Below the pieces are notes generated by a model. The model was not told the DNA's origin and ran no database searches. It saw only the letters and a list, made by a program, of their open reading frames with translations. Positions 17,383-25,583 of a DNA stretch of 64,000 bases are shown here, one piece after another (the stretch's first letter is position 1; each line of letters begins with the position of its first letter). The translations under genes and the position numbers were made by a program. Origin of the DNA: Occultella kanbiaonis. GTDB lineage: Bacteria; Actinomycetota; Actinomycetes; Actinomycetales; Beutenbergiaceae. The stretch covers positions 3,224,001 to 3,288,000 of the forward strand of contig NZ_CP046175.1 of NCBI RefSeq assembly GCF_009708215.1. The letters run 5' to 3'.

Positions 17383-18243
17383 ATGTCACAGGAGACCCCT
17401 GCCCCGGCCACGTCCGTTCTGCCCCCGGTGGGAGGGGACAAGCCCAGGCGGGTGCGCGTGCAACACGTGCAGGCCGCGAAGGACGCCGGTGAACGGCTGA
17501 CGATGCTGACCGCCTACGACGCGCCGACCGCGCGGATCTTCGACGCCGCCGGGATCGACATGCTGCTCGTCGGCGACTCGATGGGCGACAACATGCTCGG
17601 GCACGCGAACACCATCCCGGTCACGATGGACGAGCTCATCCCGGCCGTGCGCGCCGTGACCCGGGCCACGAAGCGGACCATGGTGGTGGCGGACCTGCCG
17701 TTCGGGTCCTACGAGGCCAGCCCCGCGCAGGCGCACGCCTCCGCGGTGCGGATGCTCAAGGAGGGCGGCGCCCACGCCGTGAAGTTCGAGGGCGGCCTGC
17801 GGGTGGCGGAACACGTGCGGCTGCTCACCTCCGCCGGGATCCCCGTGATGGGCCACCTCGGCTTCACCCCCCAGTCGGAGAACGTCCTCGGCGGCAAGCG
17901 CGTGCAGGGCCGCGGCGAGGACGCCGCCGAGCGCCTCTGCGAGGACGCCCTGGCGTTGCAGGAGGCCGGAGCGTTCGCCGTGGTGCTGGAGATGGTGCCC
18001 GCGCCGGTCGCGGCCCGGGCCACCGAGATCCTCGCCATCCCGACGATCGGGATCGGCGCCGGGTCCTCCTGCGACGGGCAGGTGCTGGTGTGGCTGGACA
18101 TGGCCGGCATGGGTGGCTGGGCGCCCAGGTTCGCGAAGCAGTTCGCGCAGATCGGGGCGGAGCTGGAGAAGGCCGCCTCGGAGTATGCGGCCGAGGTGCG
18201 GGGCGGGACGTTCCCGGGGCGGGAGCACGCGTACTGGGAGTGA
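17383..18243 (+). CDS. panB: 3-methyl-2-oxobutanoate hydroxymethyltransferase (ketopantoate hydroxymethyltransferase)
   Basis: First step of pantothenate/CoA synthesis: transfers a hydroxymethyl group from methylene-THF to alpha-ketoisovalerate. The 286-residue product shows '[14 protein letters not shown]' (about 35-48), the metal-binding '[12 protein letters not shown]' (about 62-73), 'KFEGG', the catalytic-Glu strand 'VVLEMVPAP' and 'IPTIGIGAG'. A roughly 25-residue N-terminal extension before the TIM barrel is common in actinobacteria. It follows nadE after 10 bases. A 20-bp perfect palindrome directly after the stop may end the transcript. Confidence 0.96.
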   Translation: MSQETPAPATSVLPPVGGDKPRRVRVQHVQAAKDAGERLTMLTAYDAPTARIFDAAGIDMLLVGDSMGDNMLGHANTIPVTMDELIPAVRAVTRATKRTMVVADLPFGSYEASPAQAHASAVRMLKEGGAHAVKFEGGLRVAEHVRLLTSAGIPVMGHLGFTPQSENVLGGKRVQGRGEDAAERLCEDALALQEAGAFAVVLEMVPAPVAARATEILAIPTIGIGAGSSCDGQVLVWLDMAGMGGWAPRFAKQFAQIGAELEKAASEYAAEVRGGTFPGREHAYWE

Positions 18244-18244
18244 G

Positions 18245-18264
18245 GGCGCTTCCGCGGAAGCGCC
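18245..18264. repeat. 20-bp perfect palindrome containing a dispersed 14-bp repeat, possible terminator
   Basis: A perfect palindrome begins one base after the panB stop codon. Its central 14 bases (GCTTCCGCGGAAGC) recur twice at 33,237-33,250 and 33,298-33,311. As RNA it would fold into a short hairpin with no T-run, compatible with a factor-assisted terminator. As DNA it could be a protein-binding site. Confidence 0.55.
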
Positions 18265-18331
18265 ACAGTGGGGGGGCAGCCTGGAGTCACGCCCACCACT
18301 GAGCCGGACGCCTGACGTCGCGGGAACCGGG

Positions 18332-18574
18332 TCAGTCCTGGACGTCGCGGGGACCCTGTCCGTCGCGGGGATCGGGTCCGTAGCTGGGCCGTTCGCCGAT
18401 CGTGCCGTCGACGTTTCTGACGACGTGGTCGACGCCGCCGGTGCGCGCTTCCTCACGCCCGACCGCAATGGCCTCGTCCCTGTCCTCGTGCGTGCTGAAC
18501 GCCTGCTCGATTCCCTCGCGGCGGTTCTTCCACTGCCCGTCCTCGTGGAACGTCTCGACGTCTCCGCGTGGCAT
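18332..18574 (-). CDS. DUF2188-like small protein
   Basis: An 80-residue hydrophilic protein with the DUF2188 pattern: a short beta stretch with 'DGQWKNRREG', then 'AFSTHEDRDEAIAVGREEAR', then 'HVVRNVDGTIGERPSYG', the typical repeated 'HxxDGxI' end. A strong GGAGG ribosome-binding site nine bases before the ATG at 18,574 sets the start. The same frame is open further upstream but codes low-quality sequence. It lies downstream of the ku and Cys-rich genes on the same strand, so it may belong to that transcript. DUF2188 has no proven function. Confidence 0.75.
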   Translation of the reverse strand: MPRGDVETFHEDGQWKNRREGIEQAFSTHEDRDEAIAVGREEARTGGVDHVVRNVDGTIGERPSYGPDPRDGQGPRDVQD

Positions 18575-18701
18575 TCGACCGACCTCCCTCACACGCCGGC
18601 GGCTGGCACGTGTGATGTGCTTCGGCGGGCCGTCCGACTCTGTACCGAGGCTGCCAGCACCGCGGCCGCAGCGCGCGCCGAGTGCCCGACGGCGCCGGCG
18701 G

Positions 18702-18923
18702 TCAGGGGACCTGCGGCCCGGACTCGGCCGGCGCCAGGCATCGGCACGCCGGCTCCAGGTCGGCGCACACCATGATGAGCGCGTGGCCCTCACCGGGGGT
18801 GTCACATCCGGGATCGGAACAGGCCTGGGTCTCGTCGGTGTGCACGATCCAGGTGTCGTGGCAGTGGCGCAGGTGCAGCGAACCACAACAGGGGCGAGCG
18901 GCCGTGGTGGACGGGCTGGTCAT
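18702..18923 (-). CDS. small cysteine-rich protein coupled to ku
   Basis: A 73-residue product with nine Cys and four His, including 'CCGSLHLRHCHDTW', 'CSDPGCDTPGEGH' and 'CRCLAP'. This spacing suggests one or two bound zinc ions, but no named zinc-finger family fits. The ATG overlaps the ku stop codon as ATGA, a classic coupling arrangement, which supports it as a real gene. By position it could serve in end-joining or DNA damage handling, but this is inference from neighbourhood only. Confidence 0.6.
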   Translation of the reverse strand: MTSPSTTAARPCCGSLHLRHCHDTWIVHTDETQACSDPGCDTPGEGHALIMVCADLEPACRCLAPAESGPQVP

Positions 18924-19915
18924 GAGGCCTTCTTCTTCTGGGTCCTGGCCGCCTGGGTGATCGCCTCGGCGAGCTCGTCCTTGGTCATCTGGGAACGGCC
19001 GTCGACGCCGTAGTCCTTCGCCAGGTCGTACAGCTCCTTCTTCGACTTCGCCGACACGTCCGGCGCGTCGCCGGACTCGTTGCTCTTGCGTTCGAGCCCG
19101 CCGGCCTGGTGGCGGTTGCCGGCCTTGTGCTGACGGGAGGCCTCGACCGATTTGCGCAGCGCCTCCATCAGGTCGACGACACCGCCACCCTCATCGTCCT
19201 CGGCGTCGCTCGCGGTGACGATGCCCTCACCCTTGGCCTTGGCCTGCACCAGGTCGAGGACCTTCTCGCGGTAGGTGTCGACGTAGTTCGCCGGGTCCCA
19301 CTGCGAGGTCATGGACTCGATCAGCGACGTCGCCATCTTCAGGTCCTTGTCGCCGGGCTTGCGCGCCGCGGGCACGCGCGGCAGCTCGGACTTGGGGTCG
19401 CGGATCTCGTCGGCGAAGAACATCGTCTCCAGCGTCAGAACCCCGTTGTGCGGGCGCACGGCGGCCAGGTACTGCTTGGAACGCATCACGAAGTTCGCGA
19501 CCGCGATCCGGTCGGTCTTCTCCATGGCGGCCGTGAGCAGCCGGTAGGCCCGCTCGGCCGCCTCGTTCGCCGGCGCCAGGTAGTAGGTCTTCTGGTAGTG
19601 GATGGGATCGATGTCCTCGGCATCGACGAAGTCGGTGATGTCGATCGTGCGGGAGCGGCCGGGTGCGATCTCGTCGAGCTCGTCCGGGTCGAGGAGTACG
19701 TACTCGCCGCTGTCCAGCTCGTAGCCCTTGACGATGTCGTCGTAGTCGACCTCCTTGCCGGTGTCCTCGTTGACCCGTTTGTACCGGACCCGCGACGAGG
19801 TGCCCTTCGCGAACTGGCGGAAGTGGATCGTCTTGTCCTCGGTGGCCGAGTACAGGCCAACGGGCACGTTCACCAACCCGAACGCCAACGCACCGGTCCA
19901 GATCGACCGCGCCAT
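18920..19915 (-). CDS. ku: non-homologous end-joining protein Ku
   Basis: Homodimeric ring that binds DNA double-strand ends and recruits LigD. The 331-residue protein starts with the family signature 'ARSIWTGALAFGLVNVPV' and contains 'YKRVNEDTGKEV', 'KGYELDSGEYVLL' and 'FADEIRD'. After the core (to about 260) comes a basic tail and a SAP/Rho-N-like segment 'KSKKELYDLAKDYGVDGR' (about 290-307), typical of long actinobacterial Ku. The ATG at 19,915 has GGAGGT upstream and is preferred over an ATG six codons earlier. No ligD is in the window. Two small genes follow on the same strand. Confidence 0.95.
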   Translation of the reverse strand: MARSIWTGALAFGLVNVPVGLYSATEDKTIHFRQFAKGTSSRVRYKRVNEDTGKEVDYDDIVKGYELDSGEYVLLDPDELDEIAPGRSRTIDITDFVDAEDIDPIHYQKTYYLAPANEAAERAYRLLTAAMEKTDRIAVANFVMRSKQYLAAVRPHNGVLTLETMFFADEIRDPKSELPRVPAARKPGDKDLKMATSLIESMTSQWDPANYVDTYREKVLDLVQAKAKGEGIVTASDAEDDEGGGVVDLMEALRKSVEASRQHKAGNRHQAGGLERKSNESGDAPDVSAKSKKELYDLAKDYGVDGRSQMTKDELAEAITQAARTQKKKAS

Positions 19916-20043
19916 CACGCACCTCCGCATCACCTCGAGGGTCCTGGCCTACGAGTGCCACTGTGGCGGCAGCCGCGGGCGTTGGCCACCGGAGAGTGCG
20001 CGGGAGCACGCGCACCAAACCGAGTCGGCGCGAGGACGACGAC

Positions 20044-21048
20044 CTACCAGACGAGTCCATCGAGATGGTTGTGGCCGGAGAGCAGGCGAGCGATGCGGAC
20101 CTGCGCCACTTCGCGGATGTCAGCCTGGGGGTGGTGTGCGTAGAGCGCGAGCTCCATGTACATGTCATAGAAGTTCAACCGCTCGCGCAGGTGCTCGCGC
20201 TCGAACAGCTCCGGATACGCGCCGTGCAGCCACCCCGGGACCTCCGTGAGGGTGGTCTCGTCGAGCCCCTGTTCGTCGGGTGTGGGTGGGTACTCTCGCG
20301 CCCTCGCGCACCAGCGCAGGATGGTGTCGAGCTCGGCATCCGCCGGCTGAGCCAACGCCTCCGCGAAGTCGATCAGACCGGTGACGCGACCTTGGTCGAC
20401 CATCACGTTGGAGCCATGCAGATCACCGTGGACGAGGACCGTTGCGTCGTTGGCGAACAACGCCAGTCGCTCCTGGATCCAGTCAGCGACGTCCGCGAGC
20501 AGGGGCGAGTCATGACCAGGCAGTCGCCGGGCAGCCTCGACCTGCTGGAGCGCCGCGTTCACGACGGGTGGGTGGTACGCCGGCCACGGCTTGCCGGTGA
20601 GCGCGCCGGCCAGCCAGGGCGGCATTAGGCCGGCCGGGACAGGAACGCGGTGAAGGGCGCGCAACGCAACGCCGAGGCTTTCGATCATTGCTTGCCGCGT
20701 GGGCGAGTCCGCCGCCGGCCATGCGTCGGACAGGGTTCGGCCGGGCAGGCGTTCGGAGACGTACCACGGCCCGTCCGGGCCGTCGCCGTGGGCGAGGATC
20801 CGGGCGTGTGGAACCTCGCTGCCTGCGAGCAGGGTGACGACTGCGGCTTCGTGGCGATACGCGTCGCGGAACTGTTCGTTGGTGTTCAGTCGTATGACGT
20901 GTTCGTCGCCGACCCACACGCGGCTGACCCAGCCGGCCTTGGGGAGAAATCGCCCGGTTGCTGGCAGACCAGCCGCCGCCAGCGTCCTCAGCAGCGCCGG
21001 ATCGGTAGCCGGCGCGCCGAGGAACGGCGTTGATTGGTCGTCGCGCAC
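20044..21048 (-). CDS. aminoglycoside phosphotransferase (APH)-family kinase
   Basis: A 334-residue APH/choline-kinase fold protein. The N-lobe has 'VSRVWVGDEHVIRLN' with the nucleotide-binding Lys position replaced by Arg. The catalytic loop is intact as 'LVHGDLHGSNVMV' (about 213-225, catalytic Asp in HGD), and the metal Asp is in 'GLIDFAEA'. Such proteins phosphorylate aminoglycosides, macrolides or small metabolites. The substrate cannot be told from sequence. The GTG start is weakly supported. It stands alone, divergent from the ROK regulator operon. Confidence 0.85.
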   Translation of the reverse strand: MRDDQSTPFLGAPATDPALLRTLAAAGLPATGRFLPKAGWVSRVWVGDEHVIRLNTNEQFRDAYRHEAAVVTLLAGSEVPHARILAHGDGPDGPWYVSERLPGRTLSDAWPAADSPTRQAMIESLGVALRALHRVPVPAGLMPPWLAGALTGKPWPAYHPPVVNAALQQVEAARRLPGHDSPLLADVADWIQERLALFANDATVLVHGDLHGSNVMVDQGRVTGLIDFAEALAQPADAELDTILRWCARAREYPPTPDEQGLDETTLTEVPGWLHGAYPELFEREHLRERLNFYDMYMELALYAHHPQADIREVAQVRIARLLSGHNHLDGLVW

Positions 21049-21138
21049 GTACCGAGCCTCGCACGCATCGGTTCGCCAGAGCGCCCTGGGAGGGTCTGGC
21101 CGAACCGCGACCCGTTCGTGGCCGATGGATATCGACCG

Positions 21139-21182
21139 TTGACGCCGCTCGATCTACCCTCTTAGTATGTGCCTAAATTAAG
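21139..21182 (+). promoter_or_regulatory. predicted promoter and operator of the alpha-glucoside operon
   Basis: TTGACG at 21,139-21,144 and TAGTAT at 21,163-21,168 are separated by 18 bases and resemble sigma-70-type -35 and -10 boxes. An imperfect inverted repeat at 21,161-21,182 (outer arms CTTA/TAAG) overlaps the -10 box. It is the most AT-rich patch nearby and resembles TTA-rich operators of ROK repressors. This suggests autoregulation by the ROK protein 20 bases downstream. Predicted from sequence only. Confidence 0.5.
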
Positions 21183-21201
21183 TCACGAACGAAGAGGTGT
21201 C

Positions 21202-22425
21202 ATGACTGGGACACGGACGTCACTGCCGGACCGGGGAGAACTCGGGCCCGCGAGCGTCATCGCCGCGCTGGGCGCCAAGGGACCGATGTCCCGGGCGCAG
21301 CTCGCCCGCGCACTACGGGTCAGCCCCGCGACCATCACCCAGGTCACCAAGTCACTGCTGAGTCTGGGCGTGATCACCGAACTCGACGTCGTGTCCTCGG
21401 GTGGCGGGCGGCCGGCGCAACTGCTCGGCCTCGTGGATGGCGCCGGAGTCGGGGCGATTGGCGCGAAGGTCACCGCGGATCACGTGACGATGGTCCAGGT
21501 CGGTCTCGACGGCGCGGTCCGGGACATCCTCAACGAACCGTTCGACCCCTCAACTCCCGACGCGCTGGACGTGCTGGCCCGCCTGCTCGCCGCGTCGATC
21601 GAGCGCTACGACGGCCTGCTGCTCGGCATCGGCGTCGGCGTACCGGGCACCGTGGACGACCAGGCCAGCGGCGTGGTGCAGGCACCGACGCTCGGCTGGC
21701 GCGAGGTCCCGGTCGGGACGTTCCTGCGCCGCGAGCTAGACCTGCCGGTGCTCGTCGACAACGACGTGAACACCCTCGCCGTGGCCGAGCGCCTCTACGG
21801 CACCGCGGGTTCGCATGACTCCGCACTCATCGTCACCATCGGCCGGGGTATCGGGTGCGGCATCGTCGTGGACGGGAACCTGCACCGCGGCGCCGCCGGC
21901 GGCGCCGGCGAGATCGGCCACTTCCCGGTCGCGGCGGACGGGCCGGTCTGCGGCTGCGGCAACACCGGCTGCCTCGAGGCCTTCATCGGGGACGAGGCCC
22001 TCGTGCGCACGGCACGGGAGACCGGCGCCATCGGCCCGCGGTCCGGCAAAGCCGCCCTGCGCCGGGCTGCCGACGAAGGCGATGCCGCCGCCCGGAGCGT
22101 GTTCGCCGACGCGGGCGCCCTGCTCGGGCGCACACTCGCCGGAGTGGTGCACACCGTGGCGCCCGAGATCGTGGTGGTCCTCGGTGAAGGCACGGACTGC
22201 TGGCCGCACTGGGAGGAGTCGTTCGAGCGGGCGTTCCGCCGGCACCTGCTGCCGGGCCGCCGCAGCCTCCCGTTCGCCGTCGAGTCCTGGTCGGACGAAC
22301 GCTGGGCGGCCGGCGCCGCGGCCCTGGTGCTGCACACCCCGTTCGACGCGGCCGGTGCGAGCGGCGACCAGGGCCGGCTCATCCGGGCCCGGCTGCACAC
22401 CGGCAGTGCGGCGGCGATGCGATGA
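21202..22425 (+). CDS. ROK-family transcriptional repressor
   Basis: A 407-residue NagC/XylR-type regulator. An N-terminal winged helix ('MSRAQLARALRVSPATITQV', about 30-49) is followed by a ROK sugar-kinase-like domain with 'GIGVGVPGTVDD' and the ROK zinc signature 'CGCGNTGCLEAF' (about 251-262). These repressors release DNA on binding a sugar. The first gene of an operon with ABC transporter and glycosidase genes, it most likely senses an alpha-glucoside or its product. The ATG at 21,202 has GAGGTG upstream. Its stop overlaps the next start (ATGA). Confidence 0.92.
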   Translation: MTGTRTSLPDRGELGPASVIAALGAKGPMSRAQLARALRVSPATITQVTKSLLSLGVITELDVVSSGGGRPAQLLGLVDGAGVGAIGAKVTADHVTMVQVGLDGAVRDILNEPFDPSTPDALDVLARLLAASIERYDGLLLGIGVGVPGTVDDQASGVVQAPTLGWREVPVGTFLRRELDLPVLVDNDVNTLAVAERLYGTAGSHDSALIVTIGRGIGCGIVVDGNLHRGAAGGAGEIGHFPVAADGPVCGCGNTGCLEAFIGDEALVRTARETGAIGPRSGKAALRRAADEGDAAARSVFADAGALLGRTLAGVVHTVAPEIVVVLGEGTDCWPHWEESFERAFRRHLLPGRRSLPFAVESWSDERWAAGAAALVLHTPFDAAGASGDQGRLIRARLHTGSAAAMR

Positions 22426-23375
22426 GCACCGCACCGGCGCCGGCGCTCCGCCGACCGATCACCGAGCCAGACCCATCAAGTACCAAGCGCGCGAACACGC
22501 GCCGGCGCGGGCTGCGCACCCTCGGCTGGGCGCTGCTGTTCCTGCTGCCCAGTGCGATCCCGCTCACCGCGTTCACGCTCGTGCCGATGATCTCCTCGGC
22601 CTGGGTGAGCCTGCACGACTGGAACCTCATCTCCCCGATGGAGTGGGTGGGCCTGGAGAACTACCGCGACCTGCTCGCGGACCCGCGCACCCGCGACGTC
22701 TTCGCCAACACCGCGACCTACATCCTCGGCTACCTCCCGCTGGTCTACATCGGCGGCCTCGGCCTGGCGCTCGCGCTCAACCGGACGATGGCCGGCATCG
22801 CGTTCCTGCGCGGCGCATACTTCCTGCCGGTCGTGACGAGTTGGGTGGTCGTAGCCCTCGTCTGGCAGTGGCTGCTCAGCCCGTCCAACGGCCTCGTCAA
22901 CACCGTGCTCGGCGCCATCGGGCTACCGGAGCCCGGCTGGTGGACCGACCCCGCGTGGGCGATGCCGTCGATCATCCTGGCCTCGGTCTGGAAGGACCTG
23001 GGCTTCGTCATGGTGATCCTGCTCGCCGGCTTGCAAGCCCTCCCGCAGGAGGTCCTCGAGGCCGCCCGCGTCGACGGCGCCGGCGCCTGGCGCCGGTTCT
23101 GGCACATCACTTTGCCGCTGCTCTCACCCTCGACGTTCTTCGTGGTGGTGATCTCGCTGATCAATGGCTTCCAGGTGTTCGACCAGGTGAACGTCATGAC
23201 GGGAGGCGGACCGGCCGGCGCGAGCCAGGTGGTGGTCGGCCAGATCTATGACCTCACCTTCCGGTACGGGCGCGCGGGTGACGCCTCCGCCCTGTCCTGG
23301 CTGCTGTTCGCCCTCGTGCTCGTCATCACCGCGATCCAGATCCGCGGCCAGCGCCGGTGGGTGACCTATGCCTGA
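22422..23375 (+). CDS. carbohydrate ABC transporter permease (MalF-type)
   Basis: A 317-residue inner-membrane permease of the CUT1 sugar family with about six transmembrane helices, the first at about 35-57 ('LLFLLPSAIPLTAFTLVPMI'). The EAA loop that docks the ATPase is visible as 'EAARVDGAGAWRRFWHITLP' (about 208-227). The ATG overlaps the ROK gene by four bases and the stop overlaps the MalG-type gene by eight. Together with the next gene it forms the channel for an alpha-glucoside oligosaccharide, judged from the two glycosidases at the operon end. Confidence 0.93.
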   Translation: MSTAPAPALRRPITEPDPSSTKRANTRRRGLRTLGWALLFLLPSAIPLTAFTLVPMISSAWVSLHDWNLISPMEWVGLENYRDLLADPRTRDVFANTATYILGYLPLVYIGGLGLALALNRTMAGIAFLRGAYFLPVVTSWVVVALVWQWLLSPSNGLVNTVLGAIGLPEPGWWTDPAWAMPSIILASVWKDLGFVMVILLAGLQALPQEVLEAARVDGAGAWRRFWHITLPLLSPSTFFVVVISLINGFQVFDQVNVMTGGGPAGASQVVVGQIYDLTFRYGRAGDASALSWLLFALVLVITAIQIRGQRRWVTYA

Positions 23376-24228
23376 GCTCACCGCCACCCGCCCTGCGAAT
23401 GGCACCGGCCGCCGTCGGGGCCTTGTCCAGAACCTGTTCTGGGGCGTCGCGCTCACGCTCGGCGCGGCCGTCATGCTGTTCCCGTTCCTGTGGACCGTCA
23501 TCACCTCGATCACCCCGGACGGGACTCTCGCCTCGGGCCCCACGCTGGTCGTCGAGGACCCCACCCTGGACGCCTACCGGCAACTGTTCGACGCGATGCC
23601 CATGTGGCGCATCGTGGCGAACTCGTTCTGGATCGCGATCGCCTCGACCCTGTTCCAGCTCATCACCGGCGCGATGGCCGCGTACGCGTTCACCCGGATC
23701 GCGTTCCCCGGCCGCCAGGCAGTGTTCGCCGTGTACCTGGCCACGCTCATGGTGCCGTTGCAGGTGCTCGTGGTGCCGCTGTTCATCCAGATGACCCGGG
23801 CCCAACTCTCCGACACCTACTTCGCCCTCCTCGCGCCGTCGATCGCGTCGGCCTTCGGCATCTTCCTGTTGAAGCAGGCGATGGAGGGTGTGCCACGCGA
23901 GTTGGACGAGGCCGCCACCCTCGACGGCGCCCACCACCTGCGGATCTTCGCGCAGGTCGTGCTCCCCCTCACCCGGCCGGCCCTGGCCACGGTGGCGGTG
24001 TTCGCGTTCATGGGGAGCTGGAACAGCTACCTGTGGCCGCTCGTGGTCATCCGCTCCCCCGAGCTGATGACGCTCCCGCTCGGCCTGGCCACGCTCCAGG
24101 GCCAGTTCACCACCCAGTGGAACGTCGTGATGGCGGGGTCGGTCGTCTCGGTCCTGCCCATCGCGATCGTCTACATCTTCGCCCAGCGATACATCATCGC
24201 CGGCTTCGCCCACAGCGGGCTCAAGTAA
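23368..24228 (+). CDS. carbohydrate ABC transporter permease (MalG-type)
   Basis: The second CUT1 permease, 286 residues, with six predicted helices and an EAA loop 'DEAATLDGAHHLRIFAQVVL' (about 184-203). It starts inside the end of the previous gene (8-base overlap), so the two subunits are translated together. No ATP-binding gene follows. In actinobacteria CUT1 importers often share one MsiK-type ATPase encoded elsewhere. Confidence 0.93.
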   Translation: MPELTATRPANGTGRRRGLVQNLFWGVALTLGAAVMLFPFLWTVITSITPDGTLASGPTLVVEDPTLDAYRQLFDAMPMWRIVANSFWIAIASTLFQLITGAMAAYAFTRIAFPGRQAVFAVYLATLMVPLQVLVVPLFIQMTRAQLSDTYFALLAPSIASAFGIFLLKQAMEGVPRELDEAATLDGAHHLRIFAQVVLPLTRPALATVAVFAFMGSWNSYLWPLVVIRSPELMTLPLGLATLQGQFTTQWNVVMAGSVVSVLPIAIVYIFAQRYIIAGFAHSGLK

Positions 24229-24273
24229 CCCACCCATCCGCGGCGACGTCGCCGCCCCACGAAAGGCCCCATC

Positions 24274-25548
24274 ATGACTCAGCACCGCCGCCGAGCCGCC
24301 CGGCTCCTGGCCACGAGCGCCGTCGTCGCCCTCGCCGCGACCGCCTGCTCACAGGGCTCCGCCAGCACCGACGACCCCACCGAGGCCGAGGGCTCAGGTG
24401 ACGCGCAGACGACAATCACGTACATGAACTTCTCCTCGAACGGCGGCAACGAGGAGAACCTCGCGCTCGTGGTCGACGCCTTCGAGGCGGACAACCCCGG
24501 CATCACGGTTGACGTCGAGACCTTCCCCTACGACGACTACTTCACCGTGCTGCAGACCGCCGTCGCCGGCGGCACCGAGGCGGACGTGTTCGAGCTGAAC
24601 TACGAGAACTTCGTCACCTACGCCCTGAACGGCTCGCTCGCCCCGCTCGAGGGCGTCGACGAGGCGGCGTACAAGCCGTCGCTGCTCGAGGCGTTCCAGG
24701 TGGACGGCACCCAGTTCGGGCTGCCGGAGTCGTTCTCGAACGTGGTGCTGTTCTACAACGCCGACCTGTTCGAGGCCGCCGGGGTGGAGCCGCCGACCGC
24801 CGACTGGACCTGGGAGGACGAGCGAGCCGCCGCGCAGGCCCTGACCGACACCGCCTCCGGCACCTGGGGCGACTACCAGCCGATCTCCTTCCACGAGTTC
24901 TACAAGGTGCTCGCCCAGAACGGTGGCGAGTTCCTCAGCGAGGACCGCACCGAGGCCACGTTCGCCTCGCCCGAGGGCGTCGAGGCCGCCGAGTGGCTCG
25001 TCGAGAAGTCCGGCACCGTGATGCCGACGACCGCCGACGGCGCCGGAACCCCGGACTTCGACACGAACCTGTTCACCTCCGGCCAGCTCGCCATGTGGCA
25101 CACCGGCATCTGGATGTTCGGCCCCCTCGCCGACGTCGACTTCGCCTGGGACATCGCGGTCGAGCCGGGCAACACCGAGAACGCGTCGGCGATGTTCTCC
25201 AACACTGCGGTGGTCTCCGCACGGTCGGCGAACACCGAGGCCGCGCAGGCCTGGGCCGAGTACCTCACCTCGTCCGAGGCGATGGTCCAGATGCGCCTGG
25301 ACACCGGGTGGGAGCTCCCGCCGGTCGCCGACGAGTCCCTGCTCGCCCCGTACCTCGAGCAGACGCCCCCGGCGAACCGGCAGGCCGTGTTCGACTCCCT
25401 CGACGCGATCGTGCTGCCCCCGGCGATCGAGAGCCAGACGGAGATGCAGGACATCGTCACCGAGGAGCTCACCGAGGCCGCCGCCGGCCGCAAGACGGTC
25501 GAGGAGGCGCTCACCAGCGCCCAGGAACGCGTCACCGCGCTGCTCTGA
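24274..25548 (+). CDS. sugar ABC transporter substrate-binding lipoprotein
   Basis: A 424-residue extracellular solute-binding protein (family 1). It has a basic N-terminus, a hydrophobic stretch and lipobox 'LAATAC' (Cys about 25), so it is a lipid-anchored surface protein. The mature part shows the family features 'TYMNFSSNGGNEEN' and 'LPESFSNVVLFYNADLFEAAG'. A Gly/Asp/Glu-rich linker follows the lipobox. It is the third transport gene of the operon, 45 bp after the MalG-type permease, with an AAAGG ribosome-binding site. The specific sugar is inferred, not shown. Confidence 0.93.
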   Translation: MTQHRRRAARLLATSAVVALAATACSQGSASTDDPTEAEGSGDAQTTITYMNFSSNGGNEENLALVVDAFEADNPGITVDVETFPYDDYFTVLQTAVAGGTEADVFELNYENFVTYALNGSLAPLEGVDEAAYKPSLLEAFQVDGTQFGLPESFSNVVLFYNADLFEAAGVEPPTADWTWEDERAAAQALTDTASGTWGDYQPISFHEFYKVLAQNGGEFLSEDRTEATFASPEGVEAAEWLVEKSGTVMPTTADGAGTPDFDTNLFTSGQLAMWHTGIWMFGPLADVDFAWDIAVEPGNTENASAMFSNTAVVSARSANTEAAQAWAEYLTSSEAMVQMRLDTGWELPPVADESLLAPYLEQTPPANRQAVFDSLDAIVLPPAIESQTEMQDIVTEELTEAAAGRKTVEEALTSAQERVTALL

Positions 25549-25583
25549 CCCCGACCCGCACCACGCCTCAGCACAGGAGAGTC

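Noticed and set aside
15759-17441. A 560-codon minus-strand frame opposite nadE
   Set aside because: The nadE frame has full catalytic motifs. The antisense product is His/Arg/Gly-rich without domains.
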